From contig CALSLW010000002.1 of assembly GCA_943787295.1 (NCBI GenBank), positions 710,189 to 774,188 on the forward strand: 64,000 bases of DNA, given 5' to 3'. A program made the translations under genes and the position numbers. Positions 52,613-62,539 of this stretch are shown one piece after another (the first letter of the stretch is position 1; every line of letters begins with the position of its first letter). The notes beneath the pieces were generated by a model, which was given only the letters and a program-made list of their open reading frames with translations, searched no databases and was not told the origin of the DNA. This stretch comes from an uncultured Flavobacteriaceae bacterium (GTDB lineage: Bacteria; Bacteroidota; Bacteroidia; Flavobacteriales; Flavobacteriaceae).

Positions 52613-54789
52613 ATGGGAAAAGCAAAAAACAAGTACCGCCACATTGAAAAAAAGATGCTTTCTTTCTTTCGAGAAAATCCAGGCAAAGAATATAACTACA
52701 AGCAAATAGCAGCAGTACTAAATCTGCGAGATACTAGAGGAAGAAATGAACTCATTAAATTCCTCAACCTCAATGTAGCCAGTAAGCAATTGTTGAGTCC
52801 TAGTAGAGGGAAGTATGCTTTAGCCGTCACAAAAAAGCAATATCATCAAGGAATTTTAGATGTCACCTCTTCTGGAAGAGGCTTTGTGATTTGTGAAGAA
52901 TTAGAACAGGATATTAGTATTCCAAAAAACGGAATTAATAAAGCGTTTAATGGAGATCTAGTAGAAGTCTATTGTTATAAACGTAAAAAGAATGGAAGTC
53001 TAGAAGGCGAGATAGTCAATATCATCGAACGAAAGAAAACCACCTTTGTTGGGACTTTACAAATTGATAAAAATTATGCCTTTGTTTTAACGAGAGGGGC
53101 GAGAATGTATACCGACTTTTTTATTGATAAAAAGCAAATCACCCCAGACTATAATGATGGGGATAAAGTTTTGGTTCGTTTTGATGAATGGCCAAAACGC
53201 GCCGAATCTCCTTTTGGAACATTAATTGAAAACTTTGGTCCTCCTGGCGAAACAGCGACAGAAATGCACGCCATTTTATCGGATTATGGATTGCCCTTGC
53301 GCTTCCCTGAAGAAGTAGAAGCCGCTGCTGCAGAGATAGATCAACGTATCACAGCGGAAGAAATTAAAAAAAGAAGGGACTTTAGAGATGTACTTACTTT
53401 TACGATAGATCCTAAAACAGCCAAAGATTTTGACGATGCTTTATCGTTTGAAGTTTTAGGAGAAGATTTATATGAAGTTGGAATTCATATTGCCGATGTT
53501 TCCCATTACGTCCAGCCCGGGAGTATCCTTGATCAAGAGGCATTGGACAGAGCAACCTCTGTTTATTTAGTGGATCGAGTTGTCCCCATGTTACCGGAAG
53601 TTTTATCTAATGGGGTTTGTTCTTTACGCCCCCATGAAGAAAAATACACCTTTCTCTGCTGTTTTCCAAATCAATGGTAAAGGTGAGATAAAGAAGGAGT
53701 GGTTTGGGAGAACAGTAATTTATTCTGATCATCGATTTGCTTACGAAGAGGCACAGGACATGATTGAGTCCCAAACACCTATCGTTTCAGAAAAGCACTC
53801 TTTACGCAATGGATCTTATACCGTTGATGATGCCACTTTTACTGCTGTTATTACCTTAGATAAAATCGCTAGAAATTTGAGAAAAGATCGCATGAAAAGT
53901 GGAGCACTTTCTTTCGATCGTGTCGAAGTTAATTTCAATTTAAAAGAAGATAATACTCCAGAAAGTGTTTTTTTTAAAACCTTCAAAAGATGCTAATAAG
54001 TTAATTGAAGAATTTATGCTTTTAGCGAATAAGCAAGTGGCTCGCTTTGCTGGAAAAAGAGATAAACCCCTACCGATGGTTTATAGAATTCACGACGAGC
54101 CAGATCCTGAAAAGCTCAATAACTTACAAACGGTTGTAGCTGGTTTTGGTTATCAATTGAATTTAAAAACCAAAAACGTTAGTCAGTCGATTAATAAGCT
54201 TCTTTTGGATACCCAAGGGAAACAAGAGCAAAATATGATCGATACCTTAACCATACGATGTATGAGTAAGGCAGAATATACGACACAAAATATTGGTCAT
54301 TACGGATTAGCTTTTGACTATTATGCACATTTTACCTCTCCTATTCGTCGTTATCCAGATGTTATGGTGCATCGCTTATTAGCACAGCATCTAAACAAAG
54401 AAAAATGGCCCTCAATTGACCAACTTGAAGAAGCGAGTACACATTCTTCTCAGCGAGAACAATTAGCTACAAAAGCAGAACGTGATTCCATTAAGTTTAT
54501 GCAAATTAAATTTATGGAAAACCATATTGGCGAAGAATTTGCAGGAGTAATATCTGGGGTAACTGATCGCGGGATTTATGTAGAAATTATTGAAAATAAA
54601 TGTGAAGGTATGGTGCGGATCAAAGATGTTCCTGGTGATTATTTTTTCTTCGATGATAGAAATCATGCCCTTGTAGGAGAAAGAACAAAAAAGATTTACC
54701 AACTAGGAGACACTGTAACTGTAACTGTTGCAAAAGCAGATTTGATAAAACGACATTTAGATTTTACCATGGTTCAAGAAGACCAATAA
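52613..54789 (+). pseudogene. rnr: Ribonuclease R (two frameshifts in this sequence)
   Basis: 3'-5' exoribonuclease for structured RNA. N-terminal HTH/cold-shock region (residues 1-230: YNYKQIAAVLNLRDTRGRNELIKFLN, GRGFVICEELEQDISIPKNGINKAFNGD), RNB catalytic domain (TFTIDPKTAKDFDDALSFE, IHIADVSHYVQPGS; IRRYPDVMVHRLL later) and C-terminal S1 (ISGVTDRGIYVEIIENKCEGMVRI). One extra base near 53656 turns YTFSAVFQING into YTFLCCFPNQW and a stop. A second, in a T8-A4 run near 53985, breaks SVFFK-SKDANKLIEEFMLLANKQVARF. Corrected length is about 725 residues. Both shifts look like indel errors. Confidence 0.87.
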
Positions 54790-54819
54790 TTATTATATTT
54801 AAACTCAATCTTTCACGAT

Positions 54820-55494
54820 ATGAAAAAGCTTTTCTTTCTTTTCTTTTTAATCTCGGTAACAACTTTGGCACAAAAATCTAAAGAGGTCTCTATTTCTCCA
54901 TTTAATGGCGTAAAAGTTTATTCAGGAATTCATGTAAAACTAATTCCATCAGACACCAATAAGATGGTTATTTTTGGTGATAACATAGAAACAGTAGTAT
55001 TTACCTTAAAGAAAGACGTTCTAAAAATTCGACACAGTATCGATCAACTTCTAAACCCCTCAACAACTTATGTTGAATTATATTTTACAGAAGATCTAGA
55101 TGCTTTGCACACTTACCAAGGAAGTACCCTAGAATCCACAGCAGAAATTAATACGACCAGTATTATTTTAAAAGCCCATGAAGGTTCGAGACAAACCTTA
55201 AATATTACTTCAGAAAAAATAGATTCTCGCGTAAAATCGGGAGGCTTTTTAAATATTTCTGGGAAAGCTACTTCACATCGAGTGTCAATTCTGGGCGGAG
55301 GGATTTGCGAAGGTGAAAAACTTTTAACCGAACAAACAACGGTTAAAGTAACTGCTGGCGGTCTAGCTTATCTACACGCTTCTGAATTATTAGAAGCAAC
55401 CGTTAGTGTTGGTGGTACAGTTCGTATACACGGGAAACCCACAAAATTGATTCGTAAAAAAGTGATCGGTGGGACAATTGTAGAAATGAATTAA
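54820..55494 (+). CDS. Head GIN domain (DUF2807) exported protein
   Basis: A signal peptide (MKKLFFLFFLISVTTLAQ) precedes a beta-helix-like repeat protein of about 205 residues. The pattern SISPFNGVKVYSGIHVKLIPSDTNKMVIFGDN, then LEIRHS-like DVLKIRHSIDQLL, ELYFTEDLDALHTYQGSTLES and the repeated I-x-V/A strands fit the putative auto-transporter adhesin head GIN family (DUF2807). Function is unknown, perhaps surface-associated. Thirty bases after rnr; a hairpin follows. Confidence 0.83.
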   Translation: MKKLFFLFFLISVTTLAQKSKEVSISPFNGVKVYSGIHVKLIPSDTNKMVIFGDNIETVVFTLKKDVLKIRHSIDQLLNPSTTYVELYFTEDLDALHTYQGSTLESTAEINTTSIILKAHEGSRQTLNITSEKIDSRVKSGGFLNISGKATSHRVSILGGGICEGEKLLTEQTTVKVTAGGLAYLHASELLEATVSVGGTVRIHGKPTKLIRKKVIGGTIVEMN

Positions 55495-55498
55495 AATA

Positions 55499-55525
55499 AA
55501 AAACCCCTCAAAAAGAAGGGTTTTT
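55499..55525 (+). terminator. Intrinsic terminator after the GIN-domain gene
   Basis: AAAAACCC pairs with GGGTTTTT around an 11-base loop. It lies four bases past the stop and ends just before the tRNA-Cys gene, so it may serve transcripts on both strands. Confidence 0.7.
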
Positions 55526-55529
55526 AAAG

Positions 55530-55600
55530 AGGCACCGAGCGGATTCGAACCGCTGTACAAGCTTTTGCAGAGCTCTGCCTAGCCACTCGGCCACGGTGCC
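55530..55600 (-). tRNA. tRNA-Cys (anticodon GCA)
   Basis: Read on the minus strand, a 7-bp acceptor stem (GGCACCG/CGGTGCC), D-arm GCCG...GGC, anticodon stem GAGCT/AGCTT with loop CTGCAAA (anticodon GCA), a short variable region and T-arm AGCGG-TTCGAAT-CCGCT are all visible. The discriminator is U. No CCA is encoded. The anticodon identifies it as cysteine. It stands alone, between the GIN gene and folB. Confidence 0.95.
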
Positions 55601-55631
55601 ATGCTGCAAAAATACGTTTTTTATTTTTTTA

Positions 55632-55994
55632 TCAAGAAGCTCTTTTACCTTTTCTTTCTACACTAACATAACCTACATTTCCACCTATAGGAGGGTTTAA
55701 TTTTTGTACCTCAATCGTTACTTCTTCTACGCTTTTATGTTCTTTTAAGATGCGATCGATAATTCTTTGCACAACTGTTTCTAATAATTTAGCCCTTATT
55801 TTCATCTCTTCAAAAACGATGTTATAAATCGCTACATAATCAACGGTATCCTTTAAATCATCGGTCTGAGCAGATAGATCTAAGTCTGTTTTTACAACAG
55901 CATTAACAATATAATCATTTCCAATTTTTGCTTCTTCCTCCATACAGCCGTGATTGGTATGGATTTTTATATCGTGAACCTTAATAATGCCCAT
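55632..55994 (-). CDS. folB: Dihydroneopterin aldolase
   Basis: Folate synthesis enzyme that cleaves dihydroneopterin to hydroxymethyl-dihydropterin. In 120 residues: IKVHDIKIHTNHGCMEEEAKIGNDYIVNAVV (with the catalytic Glu and Tyr), DTVDYVAIYNIV (pterin-binding) and VTIEVQKLNPPIGGNVGYVSVE (catalytic Lys). Length is standard. The neighbouring folate genes are absent. It diverges from glnS. Confidence 0.94.
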   Translation of the reverse strand: MGIIKVHDIKIHTNHGCMEEEAKIGNDYIVNAVVKTDLDLSAQTDDLKDTVDYVAIYNIVFEEMKIRAKLLETVVQRIIDRILKEHKSVEEVTIEVQKLNPPIGGNVGYVSVERKGKRAS

Positions 55995-56075
55995 TTATTT
56001 TTTTGTTAAAGATATAATTCATCTATTAATCTCAAGCACCCCAGCCTTTTTAATATCTTTGCCAAAAGTTTTTTT

Positions 56076-57752
56076 ATGTCTGAAGAGAAAGCAACTTTAC
56101 ACTTTATCGAACATATCATCGAAGAAGATCTAGCGAATGGATTTGATCAAAATCAAATTCGCTTTAGATTTCCGCCAGAACCTAATGGTTATCTTCATGT
56201 AGGACATTTAAAAGCAATCGCATTAAATTTCAATTTAGGGAAGCGTTATAATGCTCCAGTAAATTTAAGATTTGATGACACTAACCCTGTTAAAGAAAAT
56301 CAAGTTTTTGTCGACGCGATCAAAGAAAATATTGAATGGTTAGGTTATCAATGGGACAAAGAATGTTATGCTTCTGATTACTTCGAACAACTTTACCAAT
56401 GGGCGGTTTTCCTTATCAAAGAAGGGAAGGCTTATATCGATCCACAAGATTCTACCACCATTGCCGAGCAAAAAGGAACACCAACCCAAGCCGGAGTAAA
56501 CAGTCCTTTTCGTGATCGGCCGGCAGATGAAAACCTTGCACTTTTCGAAGAAATGAAGGCAGGAAAGCATCCAGAAGGATCTCATGTATTACGTGCTAAA
56601 ATTGATATGGCTTCGCCAAATATGTTAATGCGTGATCCAGTCATGTATCGTATTCTCTTTAAGCACCATCATAGAACTGGTGATGCTTGGTGCATTTATC
56701 CAATGTATGATTGGACACACGGTGAATCAGATTTTATTGAGCAAGTATCTCATTCTTTGTGTACGCTCGAATTCAAGCCCCACAGAGAGCTGTATGACTG
56801 GTTTTTAGACCAACTCCCCTCTTCAGACGACTTACGTCCTTATCAGCGTGAATTTGCCCGTTTAAACTTATCTTATACGGTAACATCAAAACGTAAGCTT
56901 GCCCAATTAGTCGATGAGCAACATGTTAGTGGTTGGGATGATCCTAGAATGCCAACCATTTCTGGGATGCGCCGTAGAGGCTACCCTCCGCAAGCACTCA
57001 TTAATTTTGTAACTACTGCAGGAATTTCTAAACGTGAAAATGTTATTGACGTATCTTTACTCGAATATTGTGTACGCGAAGAGCTCAATAAAACTTCTGC
57101 CAGAGTTATGGCTGTTGTTAATCCTGTCAAATTAATTATTACAAATTATCCTGAAGGACAGACAGAAGAACTGTCCGCGATTAATAATCCAGAAGACGAA
57201 TCTCAAGGTTCAAGAACACTTCCTTTTTCTAAGGAATTATACATTGAAAGAGAAGACTTTAAAGAAGAAGCAAATCGTAAATTTTTCCGTCTTACATTAG
57301 GGAAAGAAGTTCGTTTAAAAAACGCCTATATAGTTAAGGGTGAGTCTGTTATAAAAGACTCTGAAGGTAATATTATTGAAATCCATTGTACTTATGATCC
57401 AGAAAGTAAAAGCGGATCTGGCTCAGAAGCTAGTATGCGAAAAGTGAAAGGAACAATCCATTGGGTTAGTGTTGATCATGCAGTCGATGCTGAGGTAAGA
57501 AATTACGATCGTTTGTTTAGCGACGAAAGTCCAGATCAACATAAAGAGCAATCTTTTTTAGATTTTGTCAATCCTGATTCTTTAACCATACAAAACGCTA
57601 AAGTTGAACCTTCATTAGCTGTATTGGCTATGGGAAAAAGAATTCAATTTCAGCGTTTAGGTTATTATACACTTGATACAGATGCAACAGCATCTAATTT
57701 AGTGTTCAATAAAATCGTTGGTTTAAGAGATACCTGGGCTAAGAAGCAGTAG
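56076..57752 (+). CDS. glnS: Glutaminyl-tRNA synthetase
   Basis: Class I synthetase. The HIGH-type motif is FPPEPNGYLHVGHLKAIALNF (HVGH), the KMSKS-type motif is SYTVTSKRKLAQLV. The catalytic domain and anticodon-binding beta-barrels (after about residue 340, for example IHWVSVDHAVDAEVRNYDRLF) are complete. At 558 residues the length matches bacterial GlnRS. It is a distinct gene from gltX below. Its stop overlaps the convergent SPFH gene by 14 bases. Confidence 0.96.
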   Translation: MSEEKATLHFIEHIIEEDLANGFDQNQIRFRFPPEPNGYLHVGHLKAIALNFNLGKRYNAPVNLRFDDTNPVKENQVFVDAIKENIEWLGYQWDKECYASDYFEQLYQWAVFLIKEGKAYIDPQDSTTIAEQKGTPTQAGVNSPFRDRPADENLALFEEMKAGKHPEGSHVLRAKIDMASPNMLMRDPVMYRILFKHHHRTGDAWCIYPMYDWTHGESDFIEQVSHSLCTLEFKPHRELYDWFLDQLPSSDDLRPYQREFARLNLSYTVTSKRKLAQLVDEQHVSGWDDPRMPTISGMRRRGYPPQALINFVTTAGISKRENVIDVSLLEYCVREELNKTSARVMAVVNPVKLIITNYPEGQTEELSAINNPEDESQGSRTLPFSKELYIEREDFKEEANRKFFRLTLGKEVRLKNAYIVKGESVIKDSEGNIIEIHCTYDPESKSGSGSEASMRKVKGTIHWVSVDHAVDAEVRNYDRLFSDESPDQHKEQSFLDFVNPDSLTIQNAKVEPSLAVLAMGKRIQFQRLGYYTLDTDATASNLVFNKIVGLRDTWAKKQ

Positions 57753-58683
57753 GTTTATTACCGCCCTTATTTTTTTGATTTTGTTGTTTCATTGCCTCGC
57801 CTATTTGATTACTTGCAGTAAAAGAAGCAACCATATTATTCAGCATATCACTTCCCGCTTGAGGAGAATTAGGGAGTAAAATAAGATTACTATTGGTTTC
57901 TTCTCCTATAGATTGGAGTGTGTCATAATGTTGCGTTACTACAATCAAAGCAGAGGCTTCTTGCGAGTTAATCCCAACCCCGTTCAAAACGTCCACAGAT
58001 TCTTCAAGCCCTCTAGCGATTTCTCTACGTTGATCTGCGATCCCTTGTCCTTGTAATCTTTTGCTTTCAGCTTCAGCTTTTGCTTTCTCAACGATTAGGA
58101 TACGCGCAGCGTCTCCTTCATATTGCGCTGCAACTTTTTCGCGTTCTGCAGCATTGATACGATTCATCGCTTCCTTTACTTGTTGGTCAGGATCAATGTC
58201 TGTTACTAAGGCTTTGATGATATCATACCCATAATTAATCATGGCATCATTTAATTCTCTTTTAACCGCATTGGCAATATCATCTTTCTTTTCAAAGACA
58301 TCGTCCAATTTCATTTTGGGAACCTCTGCTCTAACCACATCAAAGACATAAGAGGTGATTTGGTCTTGTGGAAAGTCTAACTTATAGAAAGCATCATATA
58401 CTTTATCTGCTAAGACTTTATACTGCACAGAAACCTTCAGTTTAACGAAGACATCATCTTTCGTTTTTGTTTCTACAATAACATCTAATTGTAATATTTT
58501 TAGACTCATTCTCCCAGCGACACGATCAATCAGTGGAATTTTAATATGGAGTCCAGACTGACGAATTGCCAAGAATCTACCAAAGCGTTCTATTATCGCA
58601 GAAGTCTGTTGCTTGACGATAAATAGTCCAGACAAAATGATCAGGACTAAGAAAAATATTAGGATATAAGAAGTAATACTCAT
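57739..58683 (-). CDS. SPFH domain/stomatin-like membrane protein
   Basis: An N-terminal membrane helix (YILIFFLVLIILSGLFIV) precedes the SPFH domain (residues 25-220: TSAIIERFGRFLAIRQSGLHIKIPLIDRVAGRMSLKILQLDVIVETKTKDDVFVKLKVSVQYKV). A long helical region (DAARILIVEKAKAEAESKRLQGQGIADQRREIARGLEESVDVL) and a hydrophilic tail follow. Members scaffold membrane microdomains; the QmcA/HflK-like group is closest in shape. No NfeD partner is adjacent. It probably shares a transcript with gltX, which starts upstream on the same strand. Confidence 0.9.
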   Translation of the reverse strand: MSITSYILIFFLVLIILSGLFIVKQQTSAIIERFGRFLAIRQSGLHIKIPLIDRVAGRMSLKILQLDVIVETKTKDDVFVKLKVSVQYKVLADKVYDAFYKLDFPQDQITSYVFDVVRAEVPKMKLDDVFEKKDDIANAVKRELNDAMINYGYDIIKALVTDIDPDQQVKEAMNRINAAEREKVAAQYEGDAARILIVEKAKAEAESKRLQGQGIADQRREIARGLEESVDVLNGVGINSQEASALIVVTQHYDTLQSIGEETNSNLILLPNSPQAGSDMLNNMVASFTASNQIGEAMKQQNQKNKGGNKPTAS

Positions 58684-58695
58684 TTGGGTAATGTT

Positions 58696-60168
58696 TTAAG
58701 ATTGTTCACTAATTAGACGTTCTAATCTTCTTAAAGTTACATCTTTTCCTAGAATTGTCAACAAGGGTATTAAATTAGGGCCAGACAGCGATCCAACAAC
58801 AGCAACGCGTAGGACTTGCATAAATGCACCCATTCCTATTTCATTTTCCTCACCACACTGTTGCATAAAGTCTTTAAGTTCGCTTAATTCATTCTTTAGA
58901 ATTCCTTTTTTTAGAAGTGCTCCAACATTTGCAACATCAATTTTGGCAATTCGTTTAATTGATTTAGCGTCATATTCGTTTGGGTCGTTAATAAAACAAT
59001 CGCTTTCTGCATCGACATCATTTAATAAGACCAGACGTTCTTTGATTAAACCAACAGCATCAATTAATTTATCCCCTACGGCTTCTTTCAGTTTATCAAA
59101 ATAGTTGGGATAAGTTTCGATTAATATGGATTCGCCAAAAGCGGCTAAGTGTTGTTGATTGACCCACTTTGCTTTCTCATAATCAAAGCGAGCTCCACCT
59201 TTCTGAATGGCCTTAACGTCAAAAGTCTTCTCCATTTCCTCTAAGGACATGATTTCCTTTTCTCCTAAACTCCATCCTAGCTGAGCAATATAGTTCAGAT
59301 GTGCCTGAGGGAGAAAACCATTTTCTTTATATCCCGTAGATTCGTTCCAAGCCATTGGAAATACAGGATAACCATTTTTATCCCCATCGCGTTTGCTTAA
59401 TTTCCCCTTTCCAGAAGGGTTAAGAATTAGGGGTAGATGCATGAATTTGGGTGCATCCCATCCAAAGGCATCATATAACAATTGATGGATAGGCAAGGAC
59501 GGTAACCATTCCTCACCACGAATAACAGTGGTAATCTTCATCAAATGATCGTCCACCACATTAGCAAAGTGATAGGTTGGCATCCCATCTTTTTTCATTA
59601 GTATTTTATCTTCTAATTCATTTGAGTTGACTCTAACAGTGCCTCTTACTAAGTCTGATGTAAGAACATCGATATCGCTTTCTGTTTTAAGACGAATAAC
59701 GTAGTTGCCCTCTTCAATTAATTGAGCTGTTTCCTGCTGTGTTAAACCCAAACTATTTTTAAAAGCATTTCTGTTTTCAGCATTATATTTGAATCCCCCT
59801 TTTTCTTTCTCTGCTATATCTCTGGCTGTCGCAAGTTCTTCACTCGAATCAAAAGCATAATAGGCCTTGTCATTATCAATCAATTTTTGAATATAATCGG
59901 CATATATTTCTTTTCGTTCGCTTTGGCGATAAGGACCAAATTCGCCTCCTTTAGTAGGATCTTCATCAGGGGTTATATTACACCAGGCTAAGCTTTGATG
60001 AATATATTCTTCACTTCCTTCTACTTTTCTGGTTTGATCGGTATCCTCCACCCTAAGGATAAACACTCCATTATGTTTTCTAGCATATAAATAATTAAAC
60101 AGCGCAGTTCTTAAACCTCCGATATGTAGTGGTCCAGTTGGACTAGGTGCAAATCGTACTCTTTCCAT
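58696..60168 (-). CDS. gltX: Glutamyl-tRNA synthetase
   Basis: Charges tRNA-Glu. The HIGH motif is VRFAPSPTGPLHIGGLRTALFNYL, the KMSKS motif is GKGKLSKRDGDKNG, and the linking segment YHFANVVDDHLMKITTVIRGEEWLPSLPIHQLLYDAFGW is typical. At 490 residues it is of normal length. I chose the ATG giving MERVRFAPS; an upstream in-frame ATG adds 13 residues and is not supported. A promoter element lies 16 bases before this start. Downstream follows the SPFH gene after 12 bases. Confidence 0.96.
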   Translation of the reverse strand: MERVRFAPSPTGPLHIGGLRTALFNYLYARKHNGVFILRVEDTDQTRKVEGSEEYIHQSLAWCNITPDEDPTKGGEFGPYRQSERKEIYADYIQKLIDNDKAYYAFDSSEELATARDIAEKEKGGFKYNAENRNAFKNSLGLTQQETAQLIEEGNYVIRLKTESDIDVLTSDLVRGTVRVNSNELEDKILMKKDGMPTYHFANVVDDHLMKITTVIRGEEWLPSLPIHQLLYDAFGWDAPKFMHLPLILNPSGKGKLSKRDGDKNGYPVFPMAWNESTGYKENGFLPQAHLNYIAQLGWSLGEKEIMSLEEMEKTFDVKAIQKGGARFDYEKAKWVNQQHLAAFGESILIETYPNYFDKLKEAVGDKLIDAVGLIKERLVLLNDVDAESDCFINDPNEYDAKSIKRIAKIDVANVGALLKKGILKNELSELKDFMQQCGEENEIGMGAFMQVLRVAVVGSLSGPNLIPLLTILGKDVTLRRLERLISEQS

Positions 60169-60184
60169 CAAAAAATATTTTCTG

Positions 60185-60192
60185 CAAAGATA
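60185..60192 (-). promoter_or_regulatory. -7 element (TATCTTTG) upstream of gltX
   Basis: Minus-strand TATCTTTG, an exact TAnnTTTG match 16 bases before the chosen gltX ATG. It supports that ATG over the upstream one. No -33 TTG at the right distance was seen. Confidence 0.5.
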
Positions 60193-60229
60193 CATGCTAT
60201 ACCCCACTTCTGCATACTTCTAGTTTGGC

Positions 60230-60237
60230 TATATTTG
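60230..60237 (+). promoter_or_regulatory. -7 element (TATATTTG) upstream of ybeY
   Basis: Exact TAnnTTTG match nine bases before the ybeY ATG. It rules against the TTG that overlaps it as a start. A TTTG five bases upstream does not fit the -33 spacing. Confidence 0.45.
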
Positions 60238-60246
60238 CATCAGCTT

Positions 60247-60675
60247 ATGATTTATTTTAACGACATACCAAAGCTCTCCTTAATCCAATCTGATTTAATT
60301 AGTTGGCTTAATCGTCTTGCGATTGAATTTAATGTTTCAATTGACCAACTCCAATACAATTTTGTAGACGAGAACAGTCTCTTAAAAATGAATCAAGAAT
60401 TTTTGAAACATGACACCCATACTGATATCATTACTTTTTCATACAGAGATGCTGCTGCTATTGAGGCCGAGATCTATATTTCTATTGACCGCATGCTTGA
60501 AAACGCCAAATTAAATCATGAAACAGTTGAAAATGAACTTCTTAGGCTTCTATCACATGGTTTTCTACACTGTATTGGCCACAATGACCACACAGAAGAG
60601 GAAAAATCAGCTATGAGAACCCAAGAAAATCGTTGTATAGAGATGTTCCACGTGAAACAAATGAAGAATGTTTGA
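60247..60675 (+). CDS. ybeY: Endoribonuclease YbeY (rRNA maturation RNase)
   Basis: Zinc-dependent RNase for 16S rRNA 3' end processing. The metal site HGFLHCIGHNDHTEEE (H-x3-H-x5-H) is present, preceded by DTHTDIITFSYRDAAAIEAEIYISIDRM. At 142 residues the length is normal. The C-terminal FHVKQMKNV is encoded by an exact parS site. It starts after a promoter element and its stop overlaps the mnmG start by eight bases. Confidence 0.93.
   Translation: MIYFNDIPKLSLIQSDLISWLNRLAIEFNVSIDQLQYNFVDENSLLKMNQEFLKHDTHTDIITFSYRDAAAIEAEIYISIDRMLENAKLNHETVENELLRLLSHGFLHCIGHNDHTEEEKSAMRTQENRCIEMFHVKQMKNV
60644..60659. promoter_or_regulatory. parS site, exact consensus match (ParB binding)
   Basis: TGTTCCACGTGAAACA equals the ParB-binding consensus TGTTnCACGTGAAACA at every fixed position. 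It lies inside the last codons of ybeY, eight bases before mnmG. parS sites cluster near the chromosomal origin, so this is a marker for it. Confidence 0.9.
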
Positions 60676-62539
60676 TAATGTATATGATGTTGTTGTTGTA
60701 GGAGGTGGTCATGCTGGTGCTGAAGCTGCAGCTGCAGCTGCCAATATGGGAAGTAAAACTTTATTGGTTACCATGAACCTGCAGAATATTGCACAGATGT
60801 CTTGTAACCCTGCTATGGGCGGAATTGCAAAAGGACAAATTATTTGTGAAATTGATGCCATGGGTGGCTATAGTGGAATTGTTTCAGATAAATCAGCGAT
60901 TCAATTCAAGATGTTGAACCGCTCTAAAGGCCCAGCCATGTGGAGCCCTAGAGTACAATCCGATCGTATGATGTTTGCGCAAACCTGGCGTGATATGCTA
61001 GAGCAAACTCCTCTTTTAGACTTCTATCAAGAGATGGTCACCGACCTTATTTTTGATAAAGATGTTATCGCGGGGGTAGTGACGAGTACTGGGATTAACA
61101 TTCATGCTAAAACAGTTGTCTTAACCAACGGCACTTTCTTGAACGGATTAATTCATATCGGAGAAAAGAATTTTGGAGGGGGTCGCGCAGGAGAAAGCGC
61201 TGCAACGGGCCTAACCGCAACTTTGCAAAACCGTGGTTTTGAATCTGGAAGAATGAAGACAGGGACTCCGCCTAGAGTAGACGGAAGATCTTTAGATTTC
61301 TCTAAAATGGAAGAACAACCTGGGGATGAAAAACCAGATAAGTTTTCCTATTCAAACTTAACAAAACCATTAACCAATCAACGTTCTTGTCATATCACCT
61401 ATACCTCTGACGAAGTTCATGACGCTTTGAGAACGGGATTCGATCGTTCCCCTATGTTTAATGGCGCGATCAAAAGTACGGGGCCGCGTTATTGTCCCTC
61501 TATCGAGGACAAGATTAACCGCTTCGCGGATAAAAATCGACACCAAATATTTGTAGAACCAGAAGGATGGAACACCATTGAATATTATATTAATGGTTTT
61601 TCTACTTCACTTCCACAAGACGTACAGTTTGAAGCGTTAAAAAAAGTAAAAGGCTTCGAACAGGTTAAGTTCTTTCGTGCGGGTTACGCTATTGAATACG
61701 ATTACTTTCCTCCCACTCAGTTGACCCACAGTTTAGAAACAAAGTTAGTTAAAGGCTTGTTCTTTGCAGGTCAAATCAACGGAACTACTGGTTATGAAGA
61801 AGCCGCTGCCCAAGGAATGATGGCAGGGATCAACGCTCACCTTTATCATAAAGGAGAAGACCGTTTTATTTTACAGCGGAACGAAGCTTATATAGGCGTT
61901 TTGATTGATGACTTAATCACCAAAGGAACAGAAGAGCCCTATCGTATGTTTACCAGCCGTGCAGAATACCGAACCCTCTTAAGACAAGACAATGCAGACT
62001 TTAGATTAACTGAAAAAGCATATCATTTAGGCTTAGCCAAAGAAGATCGTCTGCAAGCGGTACATCAAAAAGAAGAGCAGACGCGTACACTAAAAGCGTA
62101 TTATGAAAAGACCAGCATTAGCCCAGAAGAAGCCAATGGCTTTTTAGAGGCCAAAAACTCTTCCCTGATTAAGCAATCAGATAAGATGGCGAAGATTTAT
62201 TCTCGTCCAAATATTACCAGTGCAGAAATGACTTCTGTCCCTAAGGTTGCTGCATACATTGAAGAGAATGACTTTTCAAAAGCTGTGCAAGAGCAAGTTG
62301 AAATACAAATCAAATATGCAGGTTATATCGAGAAGGAAAAGCTAAATGCTGACAAACTTAACCGACTAGAAGCGGTCAAGATCCCGGCTGACTTTGACTA
62401 TCATTGCTTAGCCTCCTTGTCACACGAAGCCAAGGAAAAGCTGAGTAATATACAGCCACAAACAATCTCTCAAGCATCGCGGATTAGCGGGATTAACCCG
62501 AGTGATATATCCGTTCTGTTGGTAAAACTTGGCCGATAA
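60668..62539 (+). CDS. mnmG: tRNA uridine-5-carboxymethylaminomethyl modification enzyme MnmG (GidA)
   Basis: FAD-dependent enzyme that, with MnmE, modifies the wobble uridine of several tRNAs. The FAD motif YDVVVVGGGHAGAEAAAAAANMG opens it. The conserved blocks are MSCNPAMGGIAKGQIICEIDAMGG, GRMKTGTPPRVDGRSLDF, FFAGQINGTTGYEEAAAQGMMAGINAHL and FTSRAEYRTLLRQDNADFRLT. At 623 residues it is full-length. It is flanked by two parS sequences, and in many bacteria gidA is next to the origin and parAB. mnmE and parAB are not in the window. Confidence 0.97.
   Translation: MFDNVYDVVVVGGGHAGAEAAAAAANMGSKTLLVTMNLQNIAQMSCNPAMGGIAKGQIICEIDAMGGYSGIVSDKSAIQFKMLNRSKGPAMWSPRVQSDRMMFAQTWRDMLEQTPLLDFYQEMVTDLIFDKDVIAGVVTSTGINIHAKTVVLTNGTFLNGLIHIGEKNFGGGRAGESAATGLTATLQNRGFESGRMKTGTPPRVDGRSLDFSKMEEQPGDEKPDKFSYSNLTKPLTNQRSCHITYTSDEVHDALRTGFDRSPMFNGAIKSTGPRYCPSIEDKINRFADKNRHQIFVEPEGWNTIEYYINGFSTSLPQDVQFEALKKVKGFEQVKFFRAGYAIEYDYFPPTQLTHSLETKLVKGLFFAGQINGTTGYEEAAAQGMMAGINAHLYHKGEDRFILQRNEAYIGVLIDDLITKGTEEPYRMFTSRAEYRTLLRQDNADFRLTEKAYHLGLAKEDRLQAVHQKEEQTRTLKAYYEKTSISPEEANGFLEAKNSSLIKQSDKMAKIYSRPNITSAEMTSVPKVAAYIEENDFSKAVQEQVEIQIKYAGYIEKEKLNADKLNRLEAVKIPADFDYHCLASLSHEAKEKLSNIQPQTISQASRISGINPSDISVLLVKLGR

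Noticed and set aside
52613-54789. Programmed frameshift in rnr or the M1 gene
   Set aside because: There are several shifts per gene, without a common slippery site or stimulatory structure, and the normal protein needs all of them. Errors or decay fit better.
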